Shown here piece by piece: positions 23,171 to 31,019 of a DNA stretch of 64,000 nt. Source of the DNA: Pseudoxanthomonas sp. F37. Its GTDB lineage: Bacteria; Pseudomonadota; Gammaproteobacteria; Xanthomonadales; Xanthomonadaceae. Within the stretch, counting starts at the first letter, position 1, and every line of letters starts with the position of its first letter. The stretch covers positions 1,922,001 through 1,986,000 of the forward strand of contig NZ_CP095187.1 of assembly GCF_022965755.1 (NCBI RefSeq), read 5' to 3'. Both the position numbers and the translations under genes were made by a program. Under the pieces are notes generated by a model, which made no database searches, had not been told where the DNA came from, and worked only from the letters and a program-made list of their open reading frames with translations.

Positions 23171-24206
23171 GCGCATCCACCATGCATGGCGGGTCGCGGG
23201 GACCGGGCTGAGTTTCCTGGCCTTCGGGCTGGGAGGCCTGTTCCTGGGCCTCTGCGTGCTGCCGCCCCTGCTGTGGCTGGTGCGCGACCCGGAGCGCCGC
23301 CGCCGCTGGGCGCGGCGGATCGTGCAGCGCAGCTTCGCCGCGCACGTGGAACTGATGCGGCGGCTGGGGGTGATGACCTACGAGATCCGCGGCCGCGAGC
23401 GGCTGGCACGCGAGGGCCTGCTGGTGCTGGCCAACCACCCCACCCTGATCGACGTGGTCCTGCTGGTATCGCTGCTGCCCAACGCGGACTGCGTGGTCAA
23501 GTCGGCGGTGGCGCGCAATCCGTTCATGCGGGGGCCGGTCCGGGCCGCAGGTTACGTGTCCAACGACGACGGTGCCGGGCTGGTGGAAGACTGCATCGCC
23601 GCCGTGCGCGCAGGAGGTGCGCTGGTGATCTTTCCCGAGGGTACGCGGACCACGCCGGGCCAGCCGCTGCGCCTGCAGCGCGGCGCGGCCAACATCGCGG
23701 TGCGCGGTGCACTGGACATCACGCCGGTGCGCATCCGCTGCTCGCCGCCGACGCTGGGGAAAGGGGATAAGTGGTATCGTGTGCCGCCGACGCGGTTCCA
23801 TATGGTGATCGATGTTCAGGAAGACCTGCCGATCGCCCCGTTCCTGAACGGAACGGAGGGGGGGATCCGTCGGCGGGGGGAGAGGCGCTGGCAGCCCGGC
23901 GGCTCACGGAACATCTGGCCAACTATTTTGCGGGAGATCCATCGCGTGCAGGCACTTGAGCACGAGATCAAGGAATTGATCATTTCTTCGCTGTCGCTGG
24001 AGGACATTTCCCCGGACGACATCGATACCGGCGCGCCGCTCTTCGTAGAAGGGCTGGGCCTGGACTCCATCGATGCCCTGGAACTGGGCCTGGCGCTGCA
24101 GAAGCGCTACGGGGTGGCACTTTCCGCGGATTCGCAGGAGACGCGCCGGCATTTCGCCAGCGTACGCGCATTGGCGGATTTCGTCGCCTCGCAGGGCAAG
24201 GCCTGA
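23163..24206 (+). CDS. 1-acyl-glycerol-phosphate-type acyltransferase, fused in frame to an acyl carrier protein by a frameshift
   Basis: As written, one 347-residue frame. Residues ~1-230 are a PlsC-type acyltransferase: membrane helix ~12-38, NHPTLID (HX4D) and FPEGTR. The last 86 residues are an acyl carrier protein. The linker between (from NGTEGG to REIHR) looks like out-of-frame sequence. Another frame carries the expected acyltransferase tail, ALAARRLTEHLANYFAGD, ending at a TGA at 23957-23959. Adding one G to the G7 run at 23858-23864 restores a separate acyltransferase (23163-23959) that overlaps the ACP start. The enzyme probably attaches the polyene or its lipid anchor. Fusion is either a sequencing error or a recent mutation. 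Confidence 0.8.
   Translation: MRERIHHAWRVAGTGLSFLAFGLGGLFLGLCVLPPLLWLVRDPERRRRWARRIVQRSFAAHVELMRRLGVMTYEIRGRERLAREGLLVLANHPTLIDVVLLVSLLPNADCVVKSAVARNPFMRGPVRAAGYVSNDDGAGLVEDCIAAVRAGGALVIFPEGTRTTPGQPLRLQRGAANIAVRGALDITPVRIRCSPPTLGKGDKWYRVPPTRFHMVIDVQEDLPIAPFLNGTEGGIRRRGERRWQPGGSRNIWPTILREIHRVQALEHEIKELIISSLSLEDISPDDIDTGAPLFVEGLGLDSIDALELGLALQKRYGVALSADSQETRRHFASVRALADFVASQGKA
23946..24206 (+). CDS. acyl carrier protein 1 of the aryl-polyene cluster (ancestral separate gene)
   Basis: An 86-residue carrier protein if translation starts at GTG 23946. A Shine-Dalgarno GGGAG lies at 23932-23936, 9 bases upstream, so independent initiation is plausible even with the upstream frame fused into it. 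The phosphopantetheine site is Ser41 in EGLGLDSIDALELG; the flanking helices are acidic as in all ACPs. It should carry the growing polyene chain. Paired with a second ACP 24 bases downstream. Confidence 0.8.
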   Translation: MQALEHEIKELIISSLSLEDISPDDIDTGAPLFVEGLGLDSIDALELGLALQKRYGVALSADSQETRRHFASVRALADFVASQGKA

Positions 24207-24230
24207 GCGGCGACTGGCAGGACTGGCAAG

Positions 24231-24485
24231 ATGACCAAGAACGAACTTTTCGAACGGATCGCCGCGATCCTGCATGACAGCTTCGAGATCGAGCCTGCGC
24301 GCATCACGCCCGAGGCGCGGCTCTACGACGACCTGGACATCGACAGCATCGATGCGGTGGACCTGATCGTGCAGCTCAAGCCCTTGCTGGGGCGCAGCCT
24401 GCAGCCGGATGCGTTCAAGGCGGTACGCACGGTGCAGGACATCGTGGACGTGCTGTACGGCCTGATCCGCGACCAAGCCGCCTGA
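24231..24485 (+). CDS. acyl carrier protein 2 of the aryl-polyene cluster
   Basis: An 84-residue ACP. The phosphopantetheine attachment Ser39 is in DDLDIDSIDAVDLIVQ. It is clearly different in sequence from the first ACP, so the two probably have distinct partners (starter loading versus elongation). Aryl-polyene clusters usually have two ACPs. ATG start with AAG-rich spacing from the previous stop; no overlap. Confidence 0.92.
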   Translation: MTKNELFERIAAILHDSFEIEPARITPEARLYDDLDIDSIDAVDLIVQLKPLLGRSLQPDAFKAVRTVQDIVDVLYGLIRDQAA

Positions 24486-24501
24486 GCCCAGGGCGCTTCC
24501 C

Positions 24502-25053
24502 GTGTCCAGGATAGGCGCGGCCATGTTCGTGGCGTTGTCGGTGGCGTACCCGCTGGTGGTGTACTGGGCCATGGGACGGTTCGAGCCGCGCTGGCTGGCG
24601 GTGCTGCTGCTGGCGCTGGCGTTGCTGCGCGCCCTGGCGACCCGCCAGGCGGTGTGGCTGGTCGCGGCCGCCGGTGCGGCGGTGCTGGCGGCGCTTGCGA
24701 CGGTGTTCAACCAGGCGCTGCCGTTGAAGCTGTATCCGGCGCTGATCAATGCGGTGCTGCTGGTCGTGTTCGCGGCCAGCCTGGCGTTCCCTCCGACGGC
24801 GGTGGAGCGCATCGCCCGGCTGAGCGAACCCGACCTGCCGCCCTCCGGCGTGGCGTACACGCGCCGGGTCACCCAGGTGTGGTGCGGCTTCTTCGTGCTG
24901 AACGGCGCGCTGGCGCTGGTGACGGCGCTGTGGATGTCCGACCGCGCATGGGCCCTGTACAACGGCCTGATCGCCTACGGGCTGATCGGCCTGCTGTTCA
25001 GCGTGGAGTGGGTGGTGCGGCAGCGCGTCAGGGCGGGGCACCGGCATGGCTGA
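24502..25053 (+). CDS. COG4648-type inner-membrane protein of the aryl-polyene cluster
   Basis: A 183-residue hydrophobic protein with about five to six transmembrane helices (~5-22, ~30-46, ~50-68, ~76-95, ~128-146, ~150-168) and one cytoplasmic-type loop PPTAVERIARLSEPDLPPSG. This family occurs almost only in aryl-polyene clusters, next to the AMP-ligase; its role is unproven, perhaps membrane anchoring of the complex. GTG start at 24502. The stop overlaps the start of the ligase gene. Confidence 0.82.
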   Translation: MSRIGAAMFVALSVAYPLVVYWAMGRFEPRWLAVLLLALALLRALATRQAVWLVAAAGAAVLAALATVFNQALPLKLYPALINAVLLVVFAASLAFPPTAVERIARLSEPDLPPSGVAYTRRVTQVWCGFFVLNGALALVTALWMSDRAWALYNGLIAYGLIGLLFSVEWVVRQRVRAGHRHG

Positions 25054-26728
25054 GTGGCGCGGTCTGGCCGTGGTGGCGGTGCAGCCTGCGCCGGGTCGTG
25101 CGTTCACGGCGGCGGGCCAGGATTCGCGCGACCATGCGCACTTCCATCACCAGGTGCTGCGGTGGCGTACCGCATTCGCCGCGTCGCCGGCGCGCGCGTG
25201 GGCGCTCCACTTCGAGGACGCGGCATGCTTCGCCGCGGCGCTGTATGGCGCTTGGCATGCCGGCAAGACCGTGGTGTTGCCCGGCGATGCGCTGGCCGGG
25301 ACGCAGGCGCGCCTGCACGGACGGGTGGACGGATTCGCGGGCCAGTGGCCGCAGGCCACGCTGCGCGCGCCCGCCGATGTCGCGTCCGCGGACCCGCTGC
25401 AACCGCTCCATGCCGAATCGGTGCGGCTGGTCGTTTTCACTTCGGGCAGCACGGGCGAACCGGTCGCGATCGAGAAGCGGCTGCGGCAGCTCGATGCCGA
25501 GGTGCACGCGCTCGAATCGGCGTTCGGCGCCGGGCTGGCGGGTGCGACCGTCCACGGCACCGTCTCCCACCAGCATATCTACGGCCTGCTGTTCCGCGTG
25601 CTGTGGCCCCTGTGTGCGGGCCGCGCGATCGTCCCGCGCGCCTTCTTCCCGGAAGACCTGTTGGCGGCGATGGAGGGGCGGGACACGGTGCTGGTGGCCA
25701 GTCCGGCCCATCTCAAGCGCCTGCCGGCGCAACTGGACTGGGCGGCGCTGCATGGCCGGCTGCGCGCGGTGTTTTCTTCAGGGGGCGCGTTGCCCGCGGA
25801 AGCGGCGCATGACGCGTTGGGCCTGCTTGGCGTGGCGCCGACGGAGATCCTGGGCAGCAGCGAGACCGGCGGCATCGCCTGGCGGCGCTGGCAGGAAGAA
25901 CAGCCGGCGTGGGTGCCGCTGCCTGGCGTGGACTGGCGCGTGCGCGAAGGCCTGCTTGAAGTCCATTCGCCGCACCTCGCCGAGGCCGGGTGGTGGCGCA
26001 GCCAGGACCGCGCGGAAGCGGACGGCTGCGGTGGGTTCCGTCTGCTGGGTCGCGCCGATCGCATCGTGAAGGTGGAGGAGCGACGCGTGTCGCTGGATGC
26101 GCTGGAACGGCAGATCCGGGCGCACCCCGCGGTCGGGGACGCGCGGGTGCTGTTGCTGGGCGGCAGCCGCAGTACGTTGGCGGCCGTGGTCGCGATGGGC
26201 GGCGGCCTGCCCGTACCCGACGACGCAGCCGCGCGCCGCGCCCTGTCGCAGGCATTGTCACGGCATCTGGCCACCAGCCAGGATGCGGTGACGCGTCCGC
26301 GCCGGTGGCGCTTCGTGTCCGCGTTGCCGGTGAACGCGCAGGGCAAGGTGACCGAAGCGGCGCTGACCGCCCTGTTCCGCCCCGAGCGCCCGCCGGCGGC
26401 CTGGACGCTGCGCACGCCGACCCAGGCGCGGATCGAACTGCCGCTGGACGCGTCGCTGGCCGTGTTCGACGGGCACTTCCCCCAGGCCGCGATCCTGCCC
26501 GGCGTGGCGCAGCTGGACTGGGCGGTGCAGCTTGCGCGCGAGGCGTTCGTCATCCCTTCGCGCTTCCTGCGCATGGAGGCGCTGAAATTCCAGCGCGTGG
26601 CGCGTCCGGGCGACACGATCCATCTGGAGCTGGAATGGCAGGCCGAGCGCTGCACGCTGCTGTTCCGCTATGCGTCCGTGCATGGTCCGCACGCCAGCGG
26701 GCGGGTGGTGTTCGACGATGGCCAGTGA
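25046..26728 (+). CDS. AMP-dependent acyl/aryl ligase fused to a hot-dog dehydratase
   Basis: 560 residues. The N-terminal part (~1-445) is an ANL adenylating enzyme: VVFTSGSTGEP P-loop, SSETGGIAW, GRADRIVKVEERRVSLDALE, and the C-terminal catalytic Lys in LPVNAQGKV. The C-terminal ~100 residues are a FabA/FabZ-like hot-dog domain with FDGHFPQAAILPGV. The ligase probably activates the aryl starter acid and loads it on an ACP; the second domain could dehydrate 3-hydroxyacyl-ACP intermediates. Starts inside the previous gene and overlaps the glycosyltransferase start, so coupling is tight. Confidence 0.88.
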   Translation: MAEWRGLAVVAVQPAPGRAFTAAGQDSRDHAHFHHQVLRWRTAFAASPARAWALHFEDAACFAAALYGAWHAGKTVVLPGDALAGTQARLHGRVDGFAGQWPQATLRAPADVASADPLQPLHAESVRLVVFTSGSTGEPVAIEKRLRQLDAEVHALESAFGAGLAGATVHGTVSHQHIYGLLFRVLWPLCAGRAIVPRAFFPEDLLAAMEGRDTVLVASPAHLKRLPAQLDWAALHGRLRAVFSSGGALPAEAAHDALGLLGVAPTEILGSSETGGIAWRRWQEEQPAWVPLPGVDWRVREGLLEVHSPHLAEAGWWRSQDRAEADGCGGFRLLGRADRIVKVEERRVSLDALERQIRAHPAVGDARVLLLGGSRSTLAAVVAMGGGLPVPDDAAARRALSQALSRHLATSQDAVTRPRRWRFVSALPVNAQGKVTEAALTALFRPERPPAAWTLRTPTQARIELPLDASLAVFDGHFPQAAILPGVAQLDWAVQLAREAFVIPSRFLRMEALKFQRVARPGDTIHLELEWQAERCTLLFRYASVHGPHASGRVVFDDGQ

Positions 26729-27494
26729 ACAGGCGCCGGCCCCGCCCGGTTTCAATCCGCTGGTGGTGATCCCCGTGTTCGATCACGAGCACGCCATCGC
26801 CACGATGGTGGAGGGCGTGCTGGCCGCCGACGTGCCATGCCTGCTGGTGGACGATGGTTCGGGCGCGCCCTGCGCGCGCGAACTGGACCGGCTGGCGGCC
26901 CTGCATGCACCGCGCGTGCGGCTGCTGCGATTGCCGGCGAACCGGGGCAAGGGCGGCGCGGTGCTGGCCGGGTTCCGGCAGGCGGGCGGCGAGGGCTACT
27001 CGCATGTGCTGCAGATCGATGCGGACGGACAGCACGACCCGGCCGACATCCCGAAGTTCCTCGCGCTGGCCCGCGCGCATCCTGGCGATATCGTCTGCGG
27101 CGTTCCGCTCTACGACGCCAGCGTGCCCAAGGGCAGGCTGTACGGCCGCTATCTCACCCATGTCTGGGTATGGATCAACACCCTGTCGTTCGCGATCCGC
27201 GATTCGATGTGCGGCTTCCGGGTGTACCCGCTGCCGCCGGTGCTGCGGCTCATGGACGAAGAGACCATCGGCCTGCGCATGGATTTCGACGTGGAGGTGC
27301 TGGTGCGGCTGTTCTGGCGCGGCGTCGTGGTCCGCAACCTGCCCACGCGCGTGACGTACCCGCTGGACGGGGTTTCCCACTTCGACGTCTGGCGCGACAA
27401 CGCCCGCATCAGCCGCATGCATGCGCGCCTGTTCTTCGGCATGCTGCGCCGTCTGCCGCGACTGCTGGTACGGCGTGCGGCGGTGGCGTCGTGA
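26718..27494 (+). CDS. family 2 glycosyltransferase of the aryl-polyene cluster
   Basis: A 258-residue GT2 (dolichol-phosphate-mannose-synthase-like) enzyme. The GT-A core is VVIPVFDHE at the start, LLVDDGSG, and QIDADGQHDPADIP with the DxD-type metal site. No C-terminal membrane helix. It probably adds a sugar to the polyene or to its anchor. The start is ATG 26718, homology-based; the stop is overlapped by the GTG of the next gene. Confidence 0.88.
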   Translation: MASEQAPAPPGFNPLVVIPVFDHEHAIATMVEGVLAADVPCLLVDDGSGAPCARELDRLAALHAPRVRLLRLPANRGKGGAVLAGFRQAGGEGYSHVLQIDADGQHDPADIPKFLALARAHPGDIVCGVPLYDASVPKGRLYGRYLTHVWVWINTLSFAIRDSMCGFRVYPLPPVLRLMDEETIGLRMDFDVEVLVRLFWRGVVVRNLPTRVTYPLDGVSHFDVWRDNARISRMHARLFFGMLRRLPRLLVRRAAVAS

Positions 27495-28435
27495 GCGGTC
27501 GCGGCCAGCACTGGGCCGAGATCGGCGAATCCACCTCGGTCGGCGGCATCCTGCTGCTGTGCGCGGTGCATCGCTGGCTGGGGCGCTGGCCCTTCCGTCT
27601 CTGCGTGTATCCGGTGGTCCTGGTCCACTGGCTGCTCAACGGCACCGCGCGCCGCGCGTCGCTGCAGTACCTACGGCGCGCCCATGCGCACATGGGGGTG
27701 CCGGCGCAAGCGCCCGGCATGCGGCACAGCCTGCACCACTTCGCCATGTTCGCCGAGACGCTGCTGGACAAGATCCTGGCGCTGGGCCACCGCTACCCGG
27801 TCGGCCGCGTGCGCATGCACCGCGAGGGCGTGCTGGCCCGGGTCAGGTCGGGGCAGGGCGGATTGATCGTCACCGGACACCTGGGCTGCCTGGAGCTGTG
27901 CCAGGTGATGGCCGAGCAGGTGCCCGGGTTGCGCCTGACCGCGCTGGTGCATACGGCGCATGCCGAGCGCTTCAACCGCATGATGCGCCGCCTGGACGCG
28001 ACCACCCGCGTCGAACTGCTGCAGGTCACCGACCTGGGGCCGGCCGATGCGGTGAGGCTGGCCGAGCGCGTGGCCCGTGGCGAGTTCGTCGCCATCGCCG
28101 GCGACCGCGTGCCGCTGCGCGGCGGCCGCACGGTGACCGCGCCGTTCCTGGGCCACCCGGCGCCGTTTCCCATCGGGGCCTATGTCCTGGGCGCCGCACT
28201 GAAATGCCCGGTGTTCACCATGGCCTGCATGCACGAGGGCGATGGCTACAGCGTGCGCATGGACGCCTTCGCCGAACGCATCGAACTGCCGCGCGGCTCG
28301 CGCGACGCCGCCCTGGCCGGCTACGCTGCGCAGTTCGCGGCGTGGCTGGAACGGCAGGTCCGACTGTCGCCTTACGACTGGTTCAACTTCTACCCTTTCT
28401 GGGATCAGGTAACGCATGACGCCCGCAATGAGTGA
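27491..28435 (+). CDS. LpxL/HtrB-like lauroyl-type acyltransferase
   Basis: A 314-residue membrane-associated acyltransferase with an N-terminal hydrophobic segment (~16-48). The catalytic pair sits in TGHLGCLELCQ as HX4E, the variant seen beside HX4D in the LpxL family; AIAGDRVP and a C-terminal YDWFNFYPFW typical of the family follow. In aryl-polyene clusters this enzyme is thought to acylate the glycolipid that carries the polyene. GTG start overlaps the glycosyltransferase stop; its end overlaps the ammonia-lyase start. Confidence 0.88.
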   Translation: MSGRGQHWAEIGESTSVGGILLLCAVHRWLGRWPFRLCVYPVVLVHWLLNGTARRASLQYLRRAHAHMGVPAQAPGMRHSLHHFAMFAETLLDKILALGHRYPVGRVRMHREGVLARVRSGQGGLIVTGHLGCLELCQVMAEQVPGLRLTALVHTAHAERFNRMMRRLDATTRVELLQVTDLGPADAVRLAERVARGEFVAIAGDRVPLRGGRTVTAPFLGHPAPFPIGAYVLGAALKCPVFTMACMHEGDGYSVRMDAFAERIELPRGSRDAALAGYAAQFAAWLERQVRLSPYDWFNFYPFWDQVTHDARNE

Positions 28436-29969
28436 ATCCCCAGCGCCGGTCTTCGGCGACGCACCGCTGCGCATCGAGGACGTGGTGGCGCTGTCGCGCC
28501 GGCAGGTGCCCGCCGTGCTGTCGGTGGATCCCGGTTTCCGCGCACGCATCGCGCGCGGCGCGGACTTCCTCGGCCGGTTGCTGGAGGAGGAGGGCGTCAT
28601 CTATGGCGTGACCACCGGCTACGGCGATTCGTGCACGGTCAACATCCCGCCGGCGCTGGTGGCGGAACTGCCGCACCACCTGTACACGTACCACGGCTGC
28701 GGCCTGGGACGCTTCCTGGACGAGGCCGAGACCCGCGCCGTGCTCGCCGCGCGCCTGGCGTCGCTGGTGCGCGGCATGTCCGGCGTCAGCCTGCCGCTGC
28801 TGGAAGGGCTGGAAACCCTGCTGCGCCACGACGTGCTGCCGCTGATTCCGGCCGAAGGCTCGGTCGGCGCCAGCGGCGACCTGACCCCGCTGTCGTACGT
28901 GGCGGCCGTGCTGTGCGGCGAACGCGAGGTCCTGCACGGCGGCCGACGGCGCCCCGCGTGCGAGGCGCTGTCCGAGATCGGCATGGCGCCGCTGACGCTG
29001 CGCCCCAAGGAGGGCCTGGCCATCATGAATGGCACCGCGGTGATGACCGCGCTGGCCTGTCTGGCGTTCCACCGTGCGGAGTACCTGTCGCGCCTGGCCA
29101 CCCGGCTGACGGCGTTCAACGTGCTGGCCAGCAACGGCAATGCCCATCATTTTGATGCGGTGCTGTTCGCCGCCAAGCCGCATCCCGGCCAGTCGCGCGT
29201 GGCCCAGCGCCTGCGCGAGGACCTGCACAGCGACCGCCCGCCGCGCAACGAGCAGCGCCTGCAGGACCGGTACTCGCTGCGCTGCGCCCCGCATGTGATC
29301 GGCGTGCTGGAGGACGCGCTGCCGTTCCTGCGCCAGTTGATCGAGACCGAACTCAACAGCGCCAACGACAATCCGCTGATCGACCCGGAGCGCGAACAGA
29401 TCCTGCATGGCGGCCACTTCTACGGCGGCCACATCGCCTTCGCGATGGATTCGCTGAAGAACACGGTGGCCAACGTGGCCGACCTGCTGGACCGCCAGCT
29501 GGCGCTGATCGTCGATGCCCGCTACAACCATGGCCTTCCCGCCAACCTGTCCGGCGCCACCGGGCCGCGCGCGGCCATCAACCATGGCCTGAAGGCGCTG
29601 CAGATCAGCGTGTCGGCGTGGACGGCGGAGGCGCTGAAGCTGACCATGCCGGCGTCGGTGTTCTCGCGTTCCACCGAATGCCACAACCAGGACAAGGTCA
29701 GCATGGGCACCATCGCCGCGCGCGACTGCCTGCGGGTGATCGAGCTGACCGAACAGGTGGTCGCCGGCATGCTGATCGCCGCGCGCCAGGCCTTGGCCCT
29801 GCGCCAGCGCGTGGGCCTGCCGTCCACCCTGGGCGAGGGTCCGGCGGCCATGTACGCCGACCTGCAGGCGCGCATCGCCCTGGTCGAGGAGGATCGTGCG
29901 CTGGACGGCGACCTGCGCCGGCTGCTGGCCGACATCCGAGACGAACGCTGGCCCGTGTATGCAGGCTGA
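28416..29969 (+). CDS. histidine/phenylalanine/tyrosine ammonia-lyase family enzyme
   Basis: A 517-residue MIO enzyme that should eliminate ammonia from an aromatic amino acid. The prosthetic group forms from Ala152-Ser153-Gly154 in VGASGDLTPLS. The catalytic Tyr63 is in YGVTTGYG, and NSANDNPL is present. At the substrate-selectivity pair it has Tyr92-His93 (YTYHGCG). Tyr-specific enzymes usually have His-Leu, Phe-specific ones Phe-Leu, and HAL has Ser-His, so substrate cannot be read off simply. ATG 28416 has AGG 6 bases upstream; ATG 28428 is an alternative. Confidence 0.9.
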   Translation: MTPAMSESPAPVFGDAPLRIEDVVALSRRQVPAVLSVDPGFRARIARGADFLGRLLEEEGVIYGVTTGYGDSCTVNIPPALVAELPHHLYTYHGCGLGRFLDEAETRAVLAARLASLVRGMSGVSLPLLEGLETLLRHDVLPLIPAEGSVGASGDLTPLSYVAAVLCGEREVLHGGRRRPACEALSEIGMAPLTLRPKEGLAIMNGTAVMTALACLAFHRAEYLSRLATRLTAFNVLASNGNAHHFDAVLFAAKPHPGQSRVAQRLREDLHSDRPPRNEQRLQDRYSLRCAPHVIGVLEDALPFLRQLIETELNSANDNPLIDPEREQILHGGHFYGGHIAFAMDSLKNTVANVADLLDRQLALIVDARYNHGLPANLSGATGPRAAINHGLKALQISVSAWTAEALKLTMPASVFSRSTECHNQDKVSMGTIAARDCLRVIELTEQVVAGMLIAARQALALRQRVGLPSTLGEGPAAMYADLQARIALVEEDRALDGDLRRLLADIRDERWPVYAG

Positions 29970-30390
29970 GCAGCGCGACGGCCTGGCCATCGAGGTCGCC
30001 TTGAGCCCGGCCTTCCACGACTGCGACGCCATGCAGGTGGTCTGGCACGGGCACTACTTCAAGTACCTGGAGATCGCCCGCTGCGCGCTGCTGCAGCGCT
30101 TGGACTACGACTACCCGCAGATGCATGCGTCCGGTTACATGTGGCCGATCGTCGATACGCGGGTGAAGTACATCCGGCCGCTGCGGTACGCGCAGCCCGT
30201 GATCGTGGCGGCGCGTATCAGCGAATGGGAGAACCGCTTGAGGATGGACTACGCGATCCGCGACGCCGCCAGCGGCCAGGTGCTGACGCGCGCGCACACG
30301 ATCCAGGTGGCGGTCGACGCCGCTTCAGGCGAGATGCTGTACCTGTGTCCGCCCGTGCTCTGGGAGCGTTTGGGAGTCCCTGCGCCATGA
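29959..30390 (+). CDS. 4-hydroxybenzoyl-CoA-type thioesterase (hot-dog fold)
   Basis: 143 residues with the 4HBT pattern: DCDAMQVVWHGHYFKYLEIAR, where the Asp is the catalytic residue of the family, then WPIVDTRVKYIRPLRY. It may release or proof-read acyl chains from the ACP. The start ATG 29959 lies inside the end of the lyase gene. The stop overlaps the lolA-like start. Confidence 0.88.
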   Translation: MQAEQRDGLAIEVALSPAFHDCDAMQVVWHGHYFKYLEIARCALLQRLDYDYPQMHASGYMWPIVDTRVKYIRPLRYAQPVIVAARISEWENRLRMDYAIRDAASGQVLTRAHTIQVAVDAASGEMLYLCPPVLWERLGVPAP

Positions 30391-31019
30391 AGTCCATCCG
30401 TGACCTGCTGATCACCCTCGCGCTGGCCGTCGCATGGGCCGTTCCGCCTGCACCGGCCGCGGCGGCGGAGCCGCTGGCCCGGGTGCGCGCGCAGGTGGCG
30501 CAGGTGCCGCTGCTGCGCGGCGAATTCAGCCAGGAGAAGCAGGTGGCCGGCTTCAGGAATCCGCTGCGCTCCAGCGGGCGCTTCCTGCTGGCACGCGACA
30601 AGGGCGTGCTGTGGACCACGCTGGTGCCGTTCCCTTCCGAGACCGTCATCACCCAGGACCGCATCCTGAGCCGCCAACGCGACGGCAGTCGCCGCGTGGA
30701 GGTGGACGGGCGCCAGCAGCCGGGCCTGCGCAACGTCAATGCCATGATGTTCGCGCTGATGAGCGGCGATACGAAGGCGCTCACCGCCGCCTTCGAGGTG
30801 AAGGAAGAGGCCGCCGACGGCAAGGGCTGGCGGATGACGCTGTCGCCCCGCTCGCGCCAGCTGGCGCAGGCATTCACGTCGGTGCGCCTGGCGGGCGACC
30901 GCTACGTGCGCGAAGTGGAGTTGCGCGAAGCCAATGGCGACGTCACCCGCCTGCATTTCAAGGCCATGAGCGAGGCGCCGGCCACGTTGACGCGCGATGA
31001 GGCCGCCCGGTTTGACTGA
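30387..31019 (+). CDS. LolA-like periplasmic carrier protein
   Basis: A 210-residue exported protein: signal peptide ~1-27 (ALAVAWAVPPAPAAAA), then a LolA-type half-barrel (PLLRGEFSQEKQVAGF, FLLARDKGVLW, NVNAMMFALMSGD). In aryl-polyene clusters such proteins are thought to carry the lipidated polyene across the periplasm, working with the MMPL exporter that follows. It is distinct from the housekeeping LolA. Overlaps the MMPL gene by 23 bases. Confidence 0.88.
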   Translation: MKSIRDLLITLALAVAWAVPPAPAAAAEPLARVRAQVAQVPLLRGEFSQEKQVAGFRNPLRSSGRFLLARDKGVLWTTLVPFPSETVITQDRILSRQRDGSRRVEVDGRQQPGLRNVNAMMFALMSGDTKALTAAFEVKEEAADGKGWRMTLSPRSRQLAQAFTSVRLAGDRYVREVELREANGDVTRLHFKAMSEAPATLTRDEAARFD

